Assembly: GCA_017308345.1 (NCBI GenBank)
Contig: JAFKFE010000392.1
Coordinates: 1-6,044 of the forward strand
Length of the DNA: 6,044 nucleotides
Reading direction: 5' to 3'
Source of the DNA: Alphaproteobacteria bacterium
GTDB lineage: Bacteria; Pseudomonadota; Alphaproteobacteria; Rhizobiales; Rhizobiaceae
The position numbers were made by a program, and so were the translations under genes. This document shows, in pieces, positions 1 through 5,599 of the stretch. How positions within the stretch are numbered: position 1 is the stretch's first letter; every line of letters starts with the position of its first letter. The notes under the pieces are model-generated. The model worked only from the letters and a program-made list of their open reading frames with translations. It did no database searches and was not told the DNA's origin.

Positions 1-57
1 ATCGGAGCGGCATCGACCGGCGCCATGAGCGAATGCCGGCAACATCCGGTTGCCCAT
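1..57 (-). CDS. Start of a divergent gene, cut by the left edge (19 codons visible)
   Basis: Reading leftwards from an ATG at 57-55, the frame stays open to the window edge and gives MGNRMLPAFAHGAGRCRSD. The main support is a strong ribosome binding site: on this strand GGGAGG (complement of 63-68 or thereabouts) sits about 4-5 bases before the ATG. The next in-frame ATG (45-43) would be too far from that site, so 57 is the better start. The gene points away from the aldo/keto reductase and shares with it the 139-nt region 58-196, with the operator near its middle. I do not recognise the product from 19 residues. It could be the regulator of the locus or another enzyme of the pathway. Such a short open frame can occur by chance, so the Shine-Dalgarno site and the divergent geometry carry the call. 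Confidence 0.42.
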   Translation of the reverse strand, partial: MGNRMLPAFAHGAGRCRSD

Positions 58-117
58 CCAGCCTCCCGAAAAAGCTCCGGCGCCGATATTCGTCGTCACC
101 TTTTGCATGCTTACAGG

Positions 118-130
118 GTTGTCATACAAC
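118..130. promoter_or_regulatory. Operator copy 1, GTTGT-CAT-ACAAC (GntR/FCD-type)
   Basis: The sequence shows a perfect inverted repeat with 5-bp arms GTTGT and ACAAC around CAT. The core TTGTCATACAA is the exact reverse complement of the core TTGTATGACAA at 2272-2282, upstream of the transporter operon. TTGT-N3-ACAA is the typical shape of sites bound by GntR-family regulators of the FCD subgroup; that assignment is family knowledge plus inference, since no regulator gene is visible. The site lies 66 bp before the aldo/keto reductase start and about 60 bp before the putative divergent start, and overlaps the proposed -35 of the rightward promoter, so repression by occlusion is the simplest model. 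Confidence 0.68.
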
Positions 131-146
131 TGTCCGATCTGATATT
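119..146 (+). promoter_or_regulatory. Possible promoter of the aldo/keto reductase operon
   Basis: TTGTCA at 119-124 matches the -35 consensus TTGACA at 5 of 6 positions. It is followed after 16 bp by GATATT (141-146), which matches TATAAT at 4 of 6. Transcription would begin near 153, giving a leader of about 45 nt. The -35 lies inside the operator at 118-130, which fits a repressor site. Alphaproteobacterial promoters are loose and nothing confirms this one. No equally good leftward promoter for the divergent gene was found. Confidence 0.35.
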
Positions 147-182
147 CCTGCCGGCACGACCCGTCAAGACGAAACGGGCTTT

Positions 183-188
183 GAGGAG
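183..188 (+). promoter_or_regulatory. Ribosome binding site deciding the reductase start
   Basis: GAGGAG lies 8 bases before the ATG at 197. A GTG at 188 is in the same frame but overlaps this site and would have no site of its own, so ATG 197 is chosen. Confidence 0.7.
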
Positions 189-196
189 TGGTTAGC

Positions 197-1183
197 ATGC
201 ATCAAAGGCGATTTGGCCGCGCCGGCTGGCAAGTGTCGGATATCGGCTTCGGCAGTTGGGCGATCGGCGCCGACTGGGGCGACGTCGAGGAGAAGGACGC
301 GGTCGCGGCGCTCAATGCGGCGTTGGATGCGGGCGTGAGCATGATCGACACGGCCGATGTCTATGGCGACGGCCGGGCGGAGAAGTTGATCGCAAAGACG
401 CTGAAGGGGCGGGGTGGCGCGAGGCCGATCGTCGCGACCAAGGCCGGCAAGCGGCTGAACCCGCATGTCGCCTCCGGCTACAATCGCAAGAACCTGACCA
501 GCTTCGTCGAGCGCAGCCTGCGCTATCTCGAAGTCGACGTGCTCGATCTGGTGCAACTCCACTGTCCGATGACGGAGGTCTTCTACCAGCCCGAAACGTT
601 CGAGGCGCTCGAGAAACTGGTCGAGGAAGGCAAGATCCGCCATTATGGCGTCAGCGTCGAGAAGGTCGAGGAAGGTATCAAGGCGCTGCAATATCCCGGC
701 GTCGTCAGCGTCCAGATCATCTACAACATGTTCCGGCAGCGCCCGGCGGAGCTGTTCTTCGACATGGCGCGCCAGAAGGATGTCGCGATCATTGTCAGGG
801 TGCCGCTGGCCAGCGGCCTGCTGTCCGGCAAGTTCCGCAGCGATTCCAGCTTCAGCGAGAAGGATCACCGTAACTACAACCGGCAAGGCGAGGCCTTCGA
901 CGTCGGCGAGACATTTTCCGGCGTGAATTATGAGCAGGGCCTGCAGGCGGTCGAGGAATTGCGGCCCCTGCTGCCGCCGGGCGCCACCATGGCGCAATGG
1001 GCGTTGCGCTGGATCCTGATGAACCCGGCCGTGACGGTCACCATTCCTGGCGCCAAGTCCGTCCGTCAGGCGCGGGAGAATGCCGCCGCGTCCGACCTGC
1101 CGCCGCTGTCGCCGCAACTGATGGAGCGCATCGCCGACATCTATGAGCGGCGCATCAAGGCCGCCGTGCACCAGCGCTGGTAA
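197..1183 (+). CDS. Aldo/keto reductase, NAD(P)-dependent oxidoreductase
   Basis: This 328-residue protein is a complete (beta/alpha)8-barrel aldo/keto reductase, a cytoplasmic enzyme that interconverts carbonyls and alcohols with NAD(P)H. All four catalytic-tetrad residues are visible: Asp51 and Tyr56 in IDTADVYG, Lys82 in VATKAGKR and His122 in LVQLHCP. The cofactor-binding end is also present: VPLASGLLSGKF (about residues 202-213) and IPGAKSVRQARENA (from about 283), the C-terminal loop that usually contacts the adenosine phosphate. Length is normal and there is no truncation or frameshift. The physiological substrate cannot be read from sequence. Some members of the superfamily work as aldose 1-dehydrogenases producing lactones, and the adjacent lactonase-like hydrolase makes that direction attractive here, but this is inference. 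It is the first gene of a two-gene operon behind an operator shared with the downstream transporter, so it is probably induced together with uptake. Confidence 0.93.
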   Translation: MHQRRFGRAGWQVSDIGFGSWAIGADWGDVEEKDAVAALNAALDAGVSMIDTADVYGDGRAEKLIAKTLKGRGGARPIVATKAGKRLNPHVASGYNRKNLTSFVERSLRYLEVDVLDLVQLHCPMTEVFYQPETFEALEKLVEEGKIRHYGVSVEKVEEGIKALQYPGVVSVQIIYNMFRQRPAELFFDMARQKDVAIIVRVPLASGLLSGKFRSDSSFSEKDHRNYNRQGEAFDVGETFSGVNYEQGLQAVEELRPLLPPGATMAQWALRWILMNPAVTVTIPGAKSVRQARENAAASDLPPLSPQLMERIADIYERRIKAAVHQRW

Positions 1184-1188
1184 GCGCC

Positions 1189-2061
1189 ATGGACACCGGT
1201 AAGCGCCTGGTTATCGATGGGCATCAGCATTTCTGGGATCCGGCGGACGGATCCTGCGGCTGGATGACGGAGGATTACGCCGCCATACGCCGCGTGTTTT
1301 CGCCCGACGATCTCAGGCCGGCGCTCGCCGCGGCCGGCGTGGACAGGACCATCCTTGTCCAGACCTGGCATTCGCTTGACGAGACACGCGCATTCCTGGA
1401 GACGGCCAGCCGGACCGATTTCGTCGCCGGCGTCGTGGGATGGGTCGACCTCACCGACCCCGAGGTGGCGGTCACACTGTCCGAGCTGAAGGCGCGGCCG
1501 GATGGCCATTACCTGGTCGGCATACGCCACCTCGTCCACAACGAGGCGGATCCGAACTGGCTGCTGCGCGAGGATGTCCAGCGCGGACTGGCCGCGGTTG
1601 CCGAGGCCGGCCTGGCCTATGACCTGCTGTTGAAGGAGCCGCAGATCCCCGCGGCGCTGCAAACGGTGGAACGCCACCCCAACCTGCGTTTCGTCGTCGA
1701 CCACATCGCAAAACCGCGCATCGGTCAGCATGCGATGGAGCCGTGGGCTGGGCTCATGCAGGGCTTCAAGGCTCATCGCGACCACGTCTGGTGCAAGCTG
1801 TCCGGCATGGTCACGGAAGCCGACTGGCGGCATTGGAAAAGCCAGGACCTGCAGCCCTATGTCGACGCGGTGCTTTCGATCTTCGGGCCGTCGCGATGCC
1901 TGTTCGGCTCGGACTGGCCGGTCTGCCTGGTCGCCGCCGACTATCAGTCGGTCAAGCGCGCCCTCGGCGATTGCCTCTCCGGGCTGACGGAAGAGGAGCG
2001 TTCCCAGGTGCTTGGAGCTTCCGCCGTCGAGGCGTATCGCTTGTCCGCGCCGTCGCCTTGA
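1189..2061 (+). CDS. Amidohydrolase-superfamily hydrolase, COG3618 lactonase-like
   Basis: The 290-residue product is a TIM-barrel amidohydrolase of the COG3618 group, which includes L-fuconolactonase, 4-sulfomuconolactone hydrolase and 2-pyrone-4,6-dicarboxylate hydrolase (LigI). It most likely opens a lactone or similar ring ester in the cytoplasm. Visible signatures, in order, are the HxH motif in DGHQHFWDP (His12, His14), GIRHLVH (111-117), LLLKEPQ (146-152), VVDHIAKP with His172, CKLSG (202-206) and LFGSDWPV with the catalytic Asp242. This is the family's usual order and length. The ATG follows the reductase stop by 5 nt and has no good Shine-Dalgarno sequence, so translation is probably coupled to the upstream gene. 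The pairing with an oxidoreductase fits an 'oxidise to lactone, then hydrolyse' sequence, but the actual substrate (sugar lactone, muconolactone or another) cannot be named. Family confidence is high; lactonase activity is a moderate inference. Confidence 0.9.
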   Translation: MDTGKRLVIDGHQHFWDPADGSCGWMTEDYAAIRRVFSPDDLRPALAAAGVDRTILVQTWHSLDETRAFLETASRTDFVAGVVGWVDLTDPEVAVTLSELKARPDGHYLVGIRHLVHNEADPNWLLREDVQRGLAAVAEAGLAYDLLLKEPQIPAALQTVERHPNLRFVVDHIAKPRIGQHAMEPWAGLMQGFKAHRDHVWCKLSGMVTEADWRHWKSQDLQPYVDAVLSIFGPSRCLFGSDWPVCLVAADYQSVKRALGDCLSGLTEEERSQVLGASAVEAYRLSAPSP

Positions 2062-2088
2062 CACGGTCCCCGCCGTCCTCGGTCCGGT

Positions 2089-2111
2089 GACCGCGCCTCC
2101 TTGGGCGCGTC
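2089..2111 (+). terminator. GC-rich hairpin after the enzyme operon, weak terminator candidate
   Basis: CGCGCC at 2092-2097 pairs with GGCGCG at 2104-2109 across a 6-nt loop. Two more pairs (2089-2090 with 2110-2111) form if C2091 bulges out. It lies 28 nt after the amidohydrolase stop, where a terminator would be expected, but no T-run follows, so it is not a canonical intrinsic terminator. Hairpins of this size are frequent in GC-rich DNA. Confidence 0.25.
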
Positions 2112-2243
2112 GAGCACGACCCCGATCCCGACCAGATTCCCGATGCGCAGCCTGGGTGAGCTTTCTCGCCCGGTCCGGATCTGGACAGGCCAAATCCAAG
2201 CCCGCCAACGCCTCTCGGCCGCTCGCTCCGCGCCGGAGTCATG

Positions 2244-2272
2244 TTGACAGCCTCGTTGCATGGTAATAGGGT
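2244..2272 (+). promoter_or_regulatory. Probable promoter of the ABC transporter operon
   Basis: A perfect TTGACA (2244-2249) is followed after 17 bp by TAGGGT (2267-2272), which keeps the three most conserved -10 positions (T1, A2, T6). Transcription would start near 2279, leaving a short leader of about 30 nt. The operator at 2271-2283 overlaps the -10 end and the expected start point, the classical position for repression. The -10 is weak, so activation or a different -10 is possible. Confidence 0.5.
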
Positions 2273-2283
2273 TGTATGACAAG
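2271..2283. promoter_or_regulatory. Operator copy 2, core TTGT-ATG-ACAA (GntR/FCD-type)
   Basis: The core at 2272-2282 is an inverted repeat TTGT/ACAA around ATG and is the exact reverse complement of the core at 119-129. The likeness goes beyond the palindrome: 2256-2283 and 103-130 align in the same orientation without gaps, with 21 of 28 bases identical, including TTGCATG and AGGGTTGT at equal spacing. A shared regulator for both operons is therefore the natural reading. The outer pair is G/G here, not G/C as in copy 1, so this copy is slightly less symmetric. Confidence 0.68.
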
Positions 2284-2293
2284 TTGCCATGTA

Positions 2294-2300
2294 AGGGAGG
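2294..2300 (+). promoter_or_regulatory. Ribosome binding site of the binding-protein gene
   Basis: AGGGAGG lies 7 bases before the ATG at 2308. A second ATG at 2304 overlaps it (ATGCATG) but is in another frame without a recognisable product. An in-frame ATG at 2260 lies upstream of the operator and of the likely transcription start, so it is not used. Confidence 0.75.
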
Positions 2301-2307
2301 AACATGC

Positions 2308-3540
2308 ATGAGACAGCTAGGACTTGGGTTGGCCATGGCGGCCGCGGGGCTCGCCATGGCTTTGCAGACGGCCCGCGCCGACGACGAACTGCCCATCGGC
2401 GTGATCGCCGCGCAGTCGGGCTCATTCGTTTCGGCCGGCAACACCATTGTCGGCGCCGCCAACCTGGCGGCGCAGCAGATCAACGACGCCGGCGGCATCA
2501 AGGTTGGCGACAAGACCTACAAGATCAAGCTCTATATCCGCGACAACAGGACGGATGTGAACGTCACCATCGCGGCCGCGCGCGAACTCGTCAACGACAT
2601 CGGCGTCAAGGCAATCTGGGGCACCGAGACGCATGACTTCTCGGTGTCCATGGCCAAGATCACCGGCCCGGCCAAGGTGTTGCAGTTTTCCGGCAACAGC
2701 TCGCTTGGCGCCGTCCTCGACGACAAGGCGGTCGCCGACGATGGCTGGCTCCATTATGCGTTCCAGAGCGAGCCGCAGGAATGGCAGCGCAGCGGCAGCA
2801 CCGCCAAGGGTGTATTGTCGTTGCTCACCCCGCAACTGAAGTCGCCGCCGAAGCACTCGGTGGTGTTCGTCGGCAACGACGCGACCGGGCAGTATCTGTC
2901 CTCGCACTACGTCAAGGCGCTCGAGGCGGAGGGCCAGAAAGTCGACCTGGTGCAGTATCCGCCGGATACGACCGACTTCTCGCCGCTGCTCACCCGCATC
3001 AAGGGCATGAAGCCCGACATCGTGCATTTCTGGTACAATGGCGATTCAACGCTCACCGCCTTCCCGCAGGCTCTCAAGCTCGGTGTGGCGCCGTCTTACT
3101 TCCTGTTCGGCGTCGATCCGGGCATCTATCAGGAGCGCAGCCTCAAGGCGGACGTGCCGGTGACGATGAGCTGCGTGCCGGTCTGCTGGGGCTCCTCGCC
3201 GTTCCCCGAGGTGAAGCAGTATTTCGACAAGTATTTCGGCCTCGGCGCCGCCAAGGGTCCGCAGTCCTCGGTCTCGCTGCTCTACTACGATTACTTCTTC
3301 TGGTACGCCAAGGCGCTGGAGAAGGTCGGCAAGATCGACGATCCGGACGCGGTGGTCGCGGAACTCTTGAAGTCGGACTACAAGGGCGTCGTGTCGCCGG
3401 TGCCGCTTGTCTTCAACAAGCATCACCAGGTCACCTTCGCGACCGAGGTCTGCATGGTTGAGCCCAACACATCCGACCAGTTCAAATGCGCGGTCGAACA
3501 GCCGCCGGCCGCACCGCCGCCCGGTGACAATGGCGGCTGA
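2308..3540 (+). CDS. Periplasmic substrate-binding protein of a LivJ-type (HAAT) ABC transporter
   Basis: The 410-residue product is a type I periplasmic binding protein of the Peripla_BP_6/LivJ kind that delivers a solute to the permeases encoded downstream. The N-terminus is a signal peptide: basic Arg2, a hydrophobic stretch 4-19 with a repeated GLAMA, and probable cleavage after ALQTARA (residue 24). The mature part opens with LPIGVIAAQSGSF, the family's first strand and ligand-contact loop. Later come the second-lobe strand HSVVFVGNDATGQY (about 183-196) and DIVHFWYNG (237-245). The length is a little above the usual 370-400. Two oddities are visible: four cysteines in the exported part (Cys289, Cys293, Cys382, Cys394), which could form disulfides, and a proline/glycine-rich tail (PPAAPPPGDNGG). 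LivJ-type proteins bind amino acids, amides, urea or aromatic acids, so ligand identity cannot be assigned. It is the first gene behind the operator-controlled promoter. Confidence 0.93.
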   Translation: MRQLGLGLAMAAAGLAMALQTARADDELPIGVIAAQSGSFVSAGNTIVGAANLAAQQINDAGGIKVGDKTYKIKLYIRDNRTDVNVTIAAARELVNDIGVKAIWGTETHDFSVSMAKITGPAKVLQFSGNSSLGAVLDDKAVADDGWLHYAFQSEPQEWQRSGSTAKGVLSLLTPQLKSPPKHSVVFVGNDATGQYLSSHYVKALEAEGQKVDLVQYPPDTTDFSPLLTRIKGMKPDIVHFWYNGDSTLTAFPQALKLGVAPSYFLFGVDPGIYQERSLKADVPVTMSCVPVCWGSSPFPEVKQYFDKYFGLGAAKGPQSSVSLLYYDYFFWYAKALEKVGKIDDPDAVVAELLKSDYKGVVSPVPLVFNKHHQVTFATEVCMVEPNTSDQFKCAVEQPPAAPPPGDNGG

Positions 3541-3543
3541 GGC

Positions 3544-3590
3544 AACCTTCGCGAAAAAAATCTCCGACGTCAGGATGGGTGGCGAAGGTT
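3544..3590 (+). repeat. Intercistronic inverted repeat A (9-bp perfect stem)
   Basis: AACCTTCGC (3544-3552) is perfectly complementary to GCGAAGGTT (3582-3590), with a 29-nt loop that includes a run of seven A. Three more pairs (3541-3543 with 3593-3595) could extend the stem across a 2-nt bulge. The stem begins 3 nt after the binding-protein stop. Hairpins at this place in transporter operons often protect the binding-protein mRNA and reduce permease expression; that role is inferred. Confidence 0.55.
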
Positions 3591-3601
3591 CCGCCCATCC
3601 T
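3572..3601 (+). repeat. Intercistronic inverted repeat B (8-bp perfect stem), overlapping A
   Basis: AGGATGGG (3572-3579) is perfectly complementary to CCCATCCT (3594-3601), with a 14-nt loop. Its left arm lies in the loop of repeat A and its loop contains the right arm of A, so the two stems cross. They must either exclude each other or form a pseudoknot. No T-run follows, so neither is a standard intrinsic terminator. The stem ends 29 nt before the permease ATG. Confidence 0.5.
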
Positions 3602-3630
3602 CCCCGCAGGTTCGCCTTCCGGATTTGGCT

Positions 3631-4500
3631 ATGGACATTTTTGTACAGCAACTGGTGAACAGCCTCTCGGTTGCCAGCGTCACCATTCTGATCGGCATCG
3701 GCATCACGCTGATCTTCGGTCTCGCCGGCATCGTCAATTTCGCGCATGGCGAGTTCCTGATGATCGGCGGCATGGCGACCTGGTTCATGGTCGGAGCCGG
3801 GATGAACTTCTTCGTGGCGCTGGTATTCGCCGGCCTGCTGGTCGGCGCGCTCGGCTTCGCCGCCGAAAGATGCCTGTTCCGCTTCACGCTCAACCGTCCG
3901 ATGAACGGCTTCATCATGTCGATCGGCCTCAGCGTGATCCTGCAGCACGCCGTCATCCGCGTCTTCAACGAGTTCCAGAAAAGCATCACCGACCCTGTCG
4001 GCCTGGTCTGGACGATCGGCGGCGTCGACATCATCGCCATGCGCGCGATCGTCGTCGCGATAACGGCCGTCATCGTGGCGATCACCTATTTCGGCATCTC
4101 GCGCAGCCGCTACGGCATGGCCTTGCGGGCAAGCGTTTCGGACCGCGACACCGCCGAGCTGATGGGAATTCCGGTGCGCCGCTACGTCACCGGCGTGTTC
4201 ATCTATGGCAGCCTGCTCGCCGGCATCGGCGGCGCCCTGATGATTTCGCTGTTCCCGATCACGCCCTTCACCGGCAGCGTCATCATCATCCGTGGTTTCG
4301 CGGTCTCGCTGATCGGCGGTCTCGGCAATGTCGGCGGCGCGGTCGTCGGCGGTCTCGTGCTCGGCCTGGTGGATGGGCTCAGCGCTGGTTACGGCTACCC
4401 TGAATGGACCGATGCCTATTCGCTGGTGGTGATGATCCTGATCCTGGTTCTGCGGCCGCAGGGTCTGCTTGGCGGCACGCTCGGCCCCAAGGCGTCGTGA
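3631..4500 (+). CDS. LivH-type ABC transporter inner-membrane permease
   Basis: The 289-residue, highly hydrophobic protein is one of the two transmembrane subunits of the HAAT-type importer, forming half of the translocation channel in the inner membrane. Family hallmarks are clear: GIGITLIFGLAGIVNFAHGEF (about 22-42) with the near-invariant NFAHGE; the cytoplasmic coupling segment SRYGMALRA...AELMGIPVRRY (about 158-185), which contacts the ATPase; then LLAGIGGAL (195-203) and the C-terminal SLIGGLGNVGGAVVGGLVLG (226-245). Length is typical for LivH. ATG 3631 is chosen because the protein then starts MDIFVQQLVNSL, as in relatives. A TTG at 3625 is in frame and possible. The ribosome binding site is poor (GGAT at 3621-3624), which with the upstream hairpins suggests that permease synthesis is kept well below that of the binding protein. 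Confidence 0.95.
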   Translation: MDIFVQQLVNSLSVASVTILIGIGITLIFGLAGIVNFAHGEFLMIGGMATWFMVGAGMNFFVALVFAGLLVGALGFAAERCLFRFTLNRPMNGFIMSIGLSVILQHAVIRVFNEFQKSITDPVGLVWTIGGVDIIAMRAIVVAITAVIVAITYFGISRSRYGMALRASVSDRDTAELMGIPVRRYVTGVFIYGSLLAGIGGALMISLFPITPFTGSVIIIRGFAVSLIGGLGNVGGAVVGGLVLGLVDGLSAGYGYPEWTDAYSLVVMILILVLRPQGLLGGTLGPKAS

Positions 4501-4501
4501 G

Positions 4502-5599
4502 ATGGCGATGCCCGCGACCGACAACAGCGCCGGCAAGATGGGCGCCGCGACAGAAGGCGCCAGGGCCCGGGACCGGCTCGCGCTGCTGACGGCGGACAAC
4601 GCCGCCGTTCCCCTGCCGGCCAGCGTCCAGGCGACCGCGGCAATCCTTTTGGCGGCGCTGCTTATCGCATTGCCCTGGCTCGGCCTCGGCTACCGCTTCC
4701 TGTCGATCGCCATCACCACGATCTATACGGCGATCGGGCTCTACGGCCTCGGCCTGCAGTTCGGCCAGGCCGGCATCATGTCCGTCGGCCATGCGGCGCT
4801 GATGGGTGTCGGCGCCTATGCCTCGGCCATCCTGTCGGTGCAGCTCGGCCTGGGCTTCTGGACGTCGCTGCCCTTCGCCATGGCCCTGTCGGCGATCGTC
4901 GGCGGCGTCATCGGCCTGCCGACGCTGAGGGTCGGCGGCCAGCACTACATCATCATCACCTTCTGCTTCTGCGCCCTGTTCGTCATCGTGCTCACCAATG
5001 GCGGCACCTTCACCGGATCCGCGACCGGCCTCGATGTCGGCTCGGTGACGCCGTTGCCCGGCGTCAATTTCGACAAGCTCTCCAACAACTACTACCTGGT
5101 CCTGGCGGCGCTCTTCCTGGCGCTTGCGGCAACCTATCTCATCGGCATTTCGCGCTACGGCCGGACGTTGCGGGCGATCCGCGAGAACGAGCAGCTGGCG
5201 CGCTCGGTCGGCATCAATGTCGACCTGCACAAGCTCGGCGTGCTGATGGTTTCAGGCCTGTTCGCCGGCCTCGCCGGCGTGCTGCAGCTCTACTACCTGC
5301 GCCACATCTCGCCGACCCTGTTCGGCGCCTTTCCCAGTCTCTACTTGGCGCTGATGGTCATGCTGGGCGGCGCCCGCTACCTCTACGGACCGCTGATCGG
5401 CGCGGTCGTCGTCAATTTCCTGCCCGAGGTGCTGAACCTCGATCCGGTCGATTCCCGCATCGCCTACGGTGTGTGCCTGCTGTTGGTGATCCTTCTGCTT
5501 CCGGGCGGGGTCAGCGCCGGCATCAAGAACATCTACTGCGCGTTGACCGGCGGTCCCGAGACGCAGACGCAGGGCGGAGGCTCGGATGGCCGCGCTTGA
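4502..5599 (+). CDS. LivM-type ABC transporter inner-membrane permease
   Basis: The 365-residue protein is the second transmembrane subunit and pairs with the LivH-type protein. It carries the LivM signatures GQAGIMSVGHAALMGVGAYASA (88-109), LPTLRVGGQHYIIITF (139-154), the coupling segment SRYGRTLRAIRENEQLARSVGIN (217-239) and LFAGLAGVLQLYY (253-265), followed by several further membrane helices and a short hydrophilic tail. The first 40 or so residues are hydrophilic, rich in Ala, Arg and Asp, and precede the first membrane segment (about 45-60). The ATG comes one base after the previous stop (TGA at 4498-4500) with no good Shine-Dalgarno sequence, so translational coupling is likely. An in-frame TTG at 4469 behind GCAGGG would add 11 residues inside the previous gene and is less likely. 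The end overlaps the ATPase gene by 14 nt. Confidence 0.94.
   Translation: MAMPATDNSAGKMGAATEGARARDRLALLTADNAAVPLPASVQATAAILLAALLIALPWLGLGYRFLSIAITTIYTAIGLYGLGLQFGQAGIMSVGHAALMGVGAYASAILSVQLGLGFWTSLPFAMALSAIVGGVIGLPTLRVGGQHYIIITFCFCALFVIVLTNGGTFTGSATGLDVGSVTPLPGVNFDKLSNNYYLVLAALFLALAATYLIGISRYGRTLRAIRENEQLARSVGINVDLHKLGVLMVSGLFAGLAGVLQLYYLRHISPTLFGAFPSLYLALMVMLGGARYLYGPLIGAVVVNFLPEVLNLDPVDSRIAYGVCLLLVILLLPGGVSAGIKNIYCALTGGPETQTQGGGSDGRA
5576..5580 (+). promoter_or_regulatory. Ribosome binding site of the ATPase gene
   Basis: GGAGG lies 5 bases before the ATG at 5586, inside the end of the LivM-type gene. It fixes the ATPase start and makes independent initiation possible despite the overlap. 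Confidence 0.7.

Larger units (their letters stand above)
2062..2307. other. Intergenic region between the enzyme and transporter operons
   Basis: I find no convincing coding sequence in these 246 bases: the open frames here lack a good ribosome binding site and recognisable motifs, and are continuations of frames over the neighbouring genes. The left half holds only the hairpin at 2089-2111. The right end holds the promoter-like element, the second operator and the Shine-Dalgarno sequence of the binding-protein gene. Nothing is recognised in roughly 2115-2240. Confidence 0.6.

Noticed and set aside
164..1171. Minus-strand frame of 335 codons opposite the aldo/keto reductase
   Set aside because: It mirrors the reductase gene almost exactly, has no motif or suitable ribosome binding site, and the plus-strand frame has the full catalytic tetrad.
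1141..2208. Minus-strand frame of 355 codons opposite the amidohydrolase
   Set aside because: Antisense to a complete family member with all active-site motifs; composition is that of a shadow frame.
2012..2266. Small plus-strand frame filling the gap after the amidohydrolase
   Set aside because: It starts inside the amidohydrolase gene, runs over the promoter and operator, lacks a ribosome binding site and shows no recognisable motif.
2332..2360. Two GCCATGGC palindromes 21 bp apart that could pair as a hairpin
   Set aside because: They encode the repeated LAMA of the signal peptide, which explains the repetition without a regulatory role.
3638..3652. TTGTACAGCAA inside the LivH-type gene as a third operator copy
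   Set aside because: It has a TGTACA palindrome but not the TTGT-N3-ACAA spacing, and it encodes the ordinary N-terminus of the permease.
3046..4599. Long open frame of 517 codons on the minus strand opposite the binding-protein end and the LivH-type gene
   Set aside because: It lies antisense to two genes with clear family motifs, its translation is rich in Asp, Arg, His and Ala with no recognisable domain, and GC-rich codon bias on the plus strand readily produces such antisense frames.
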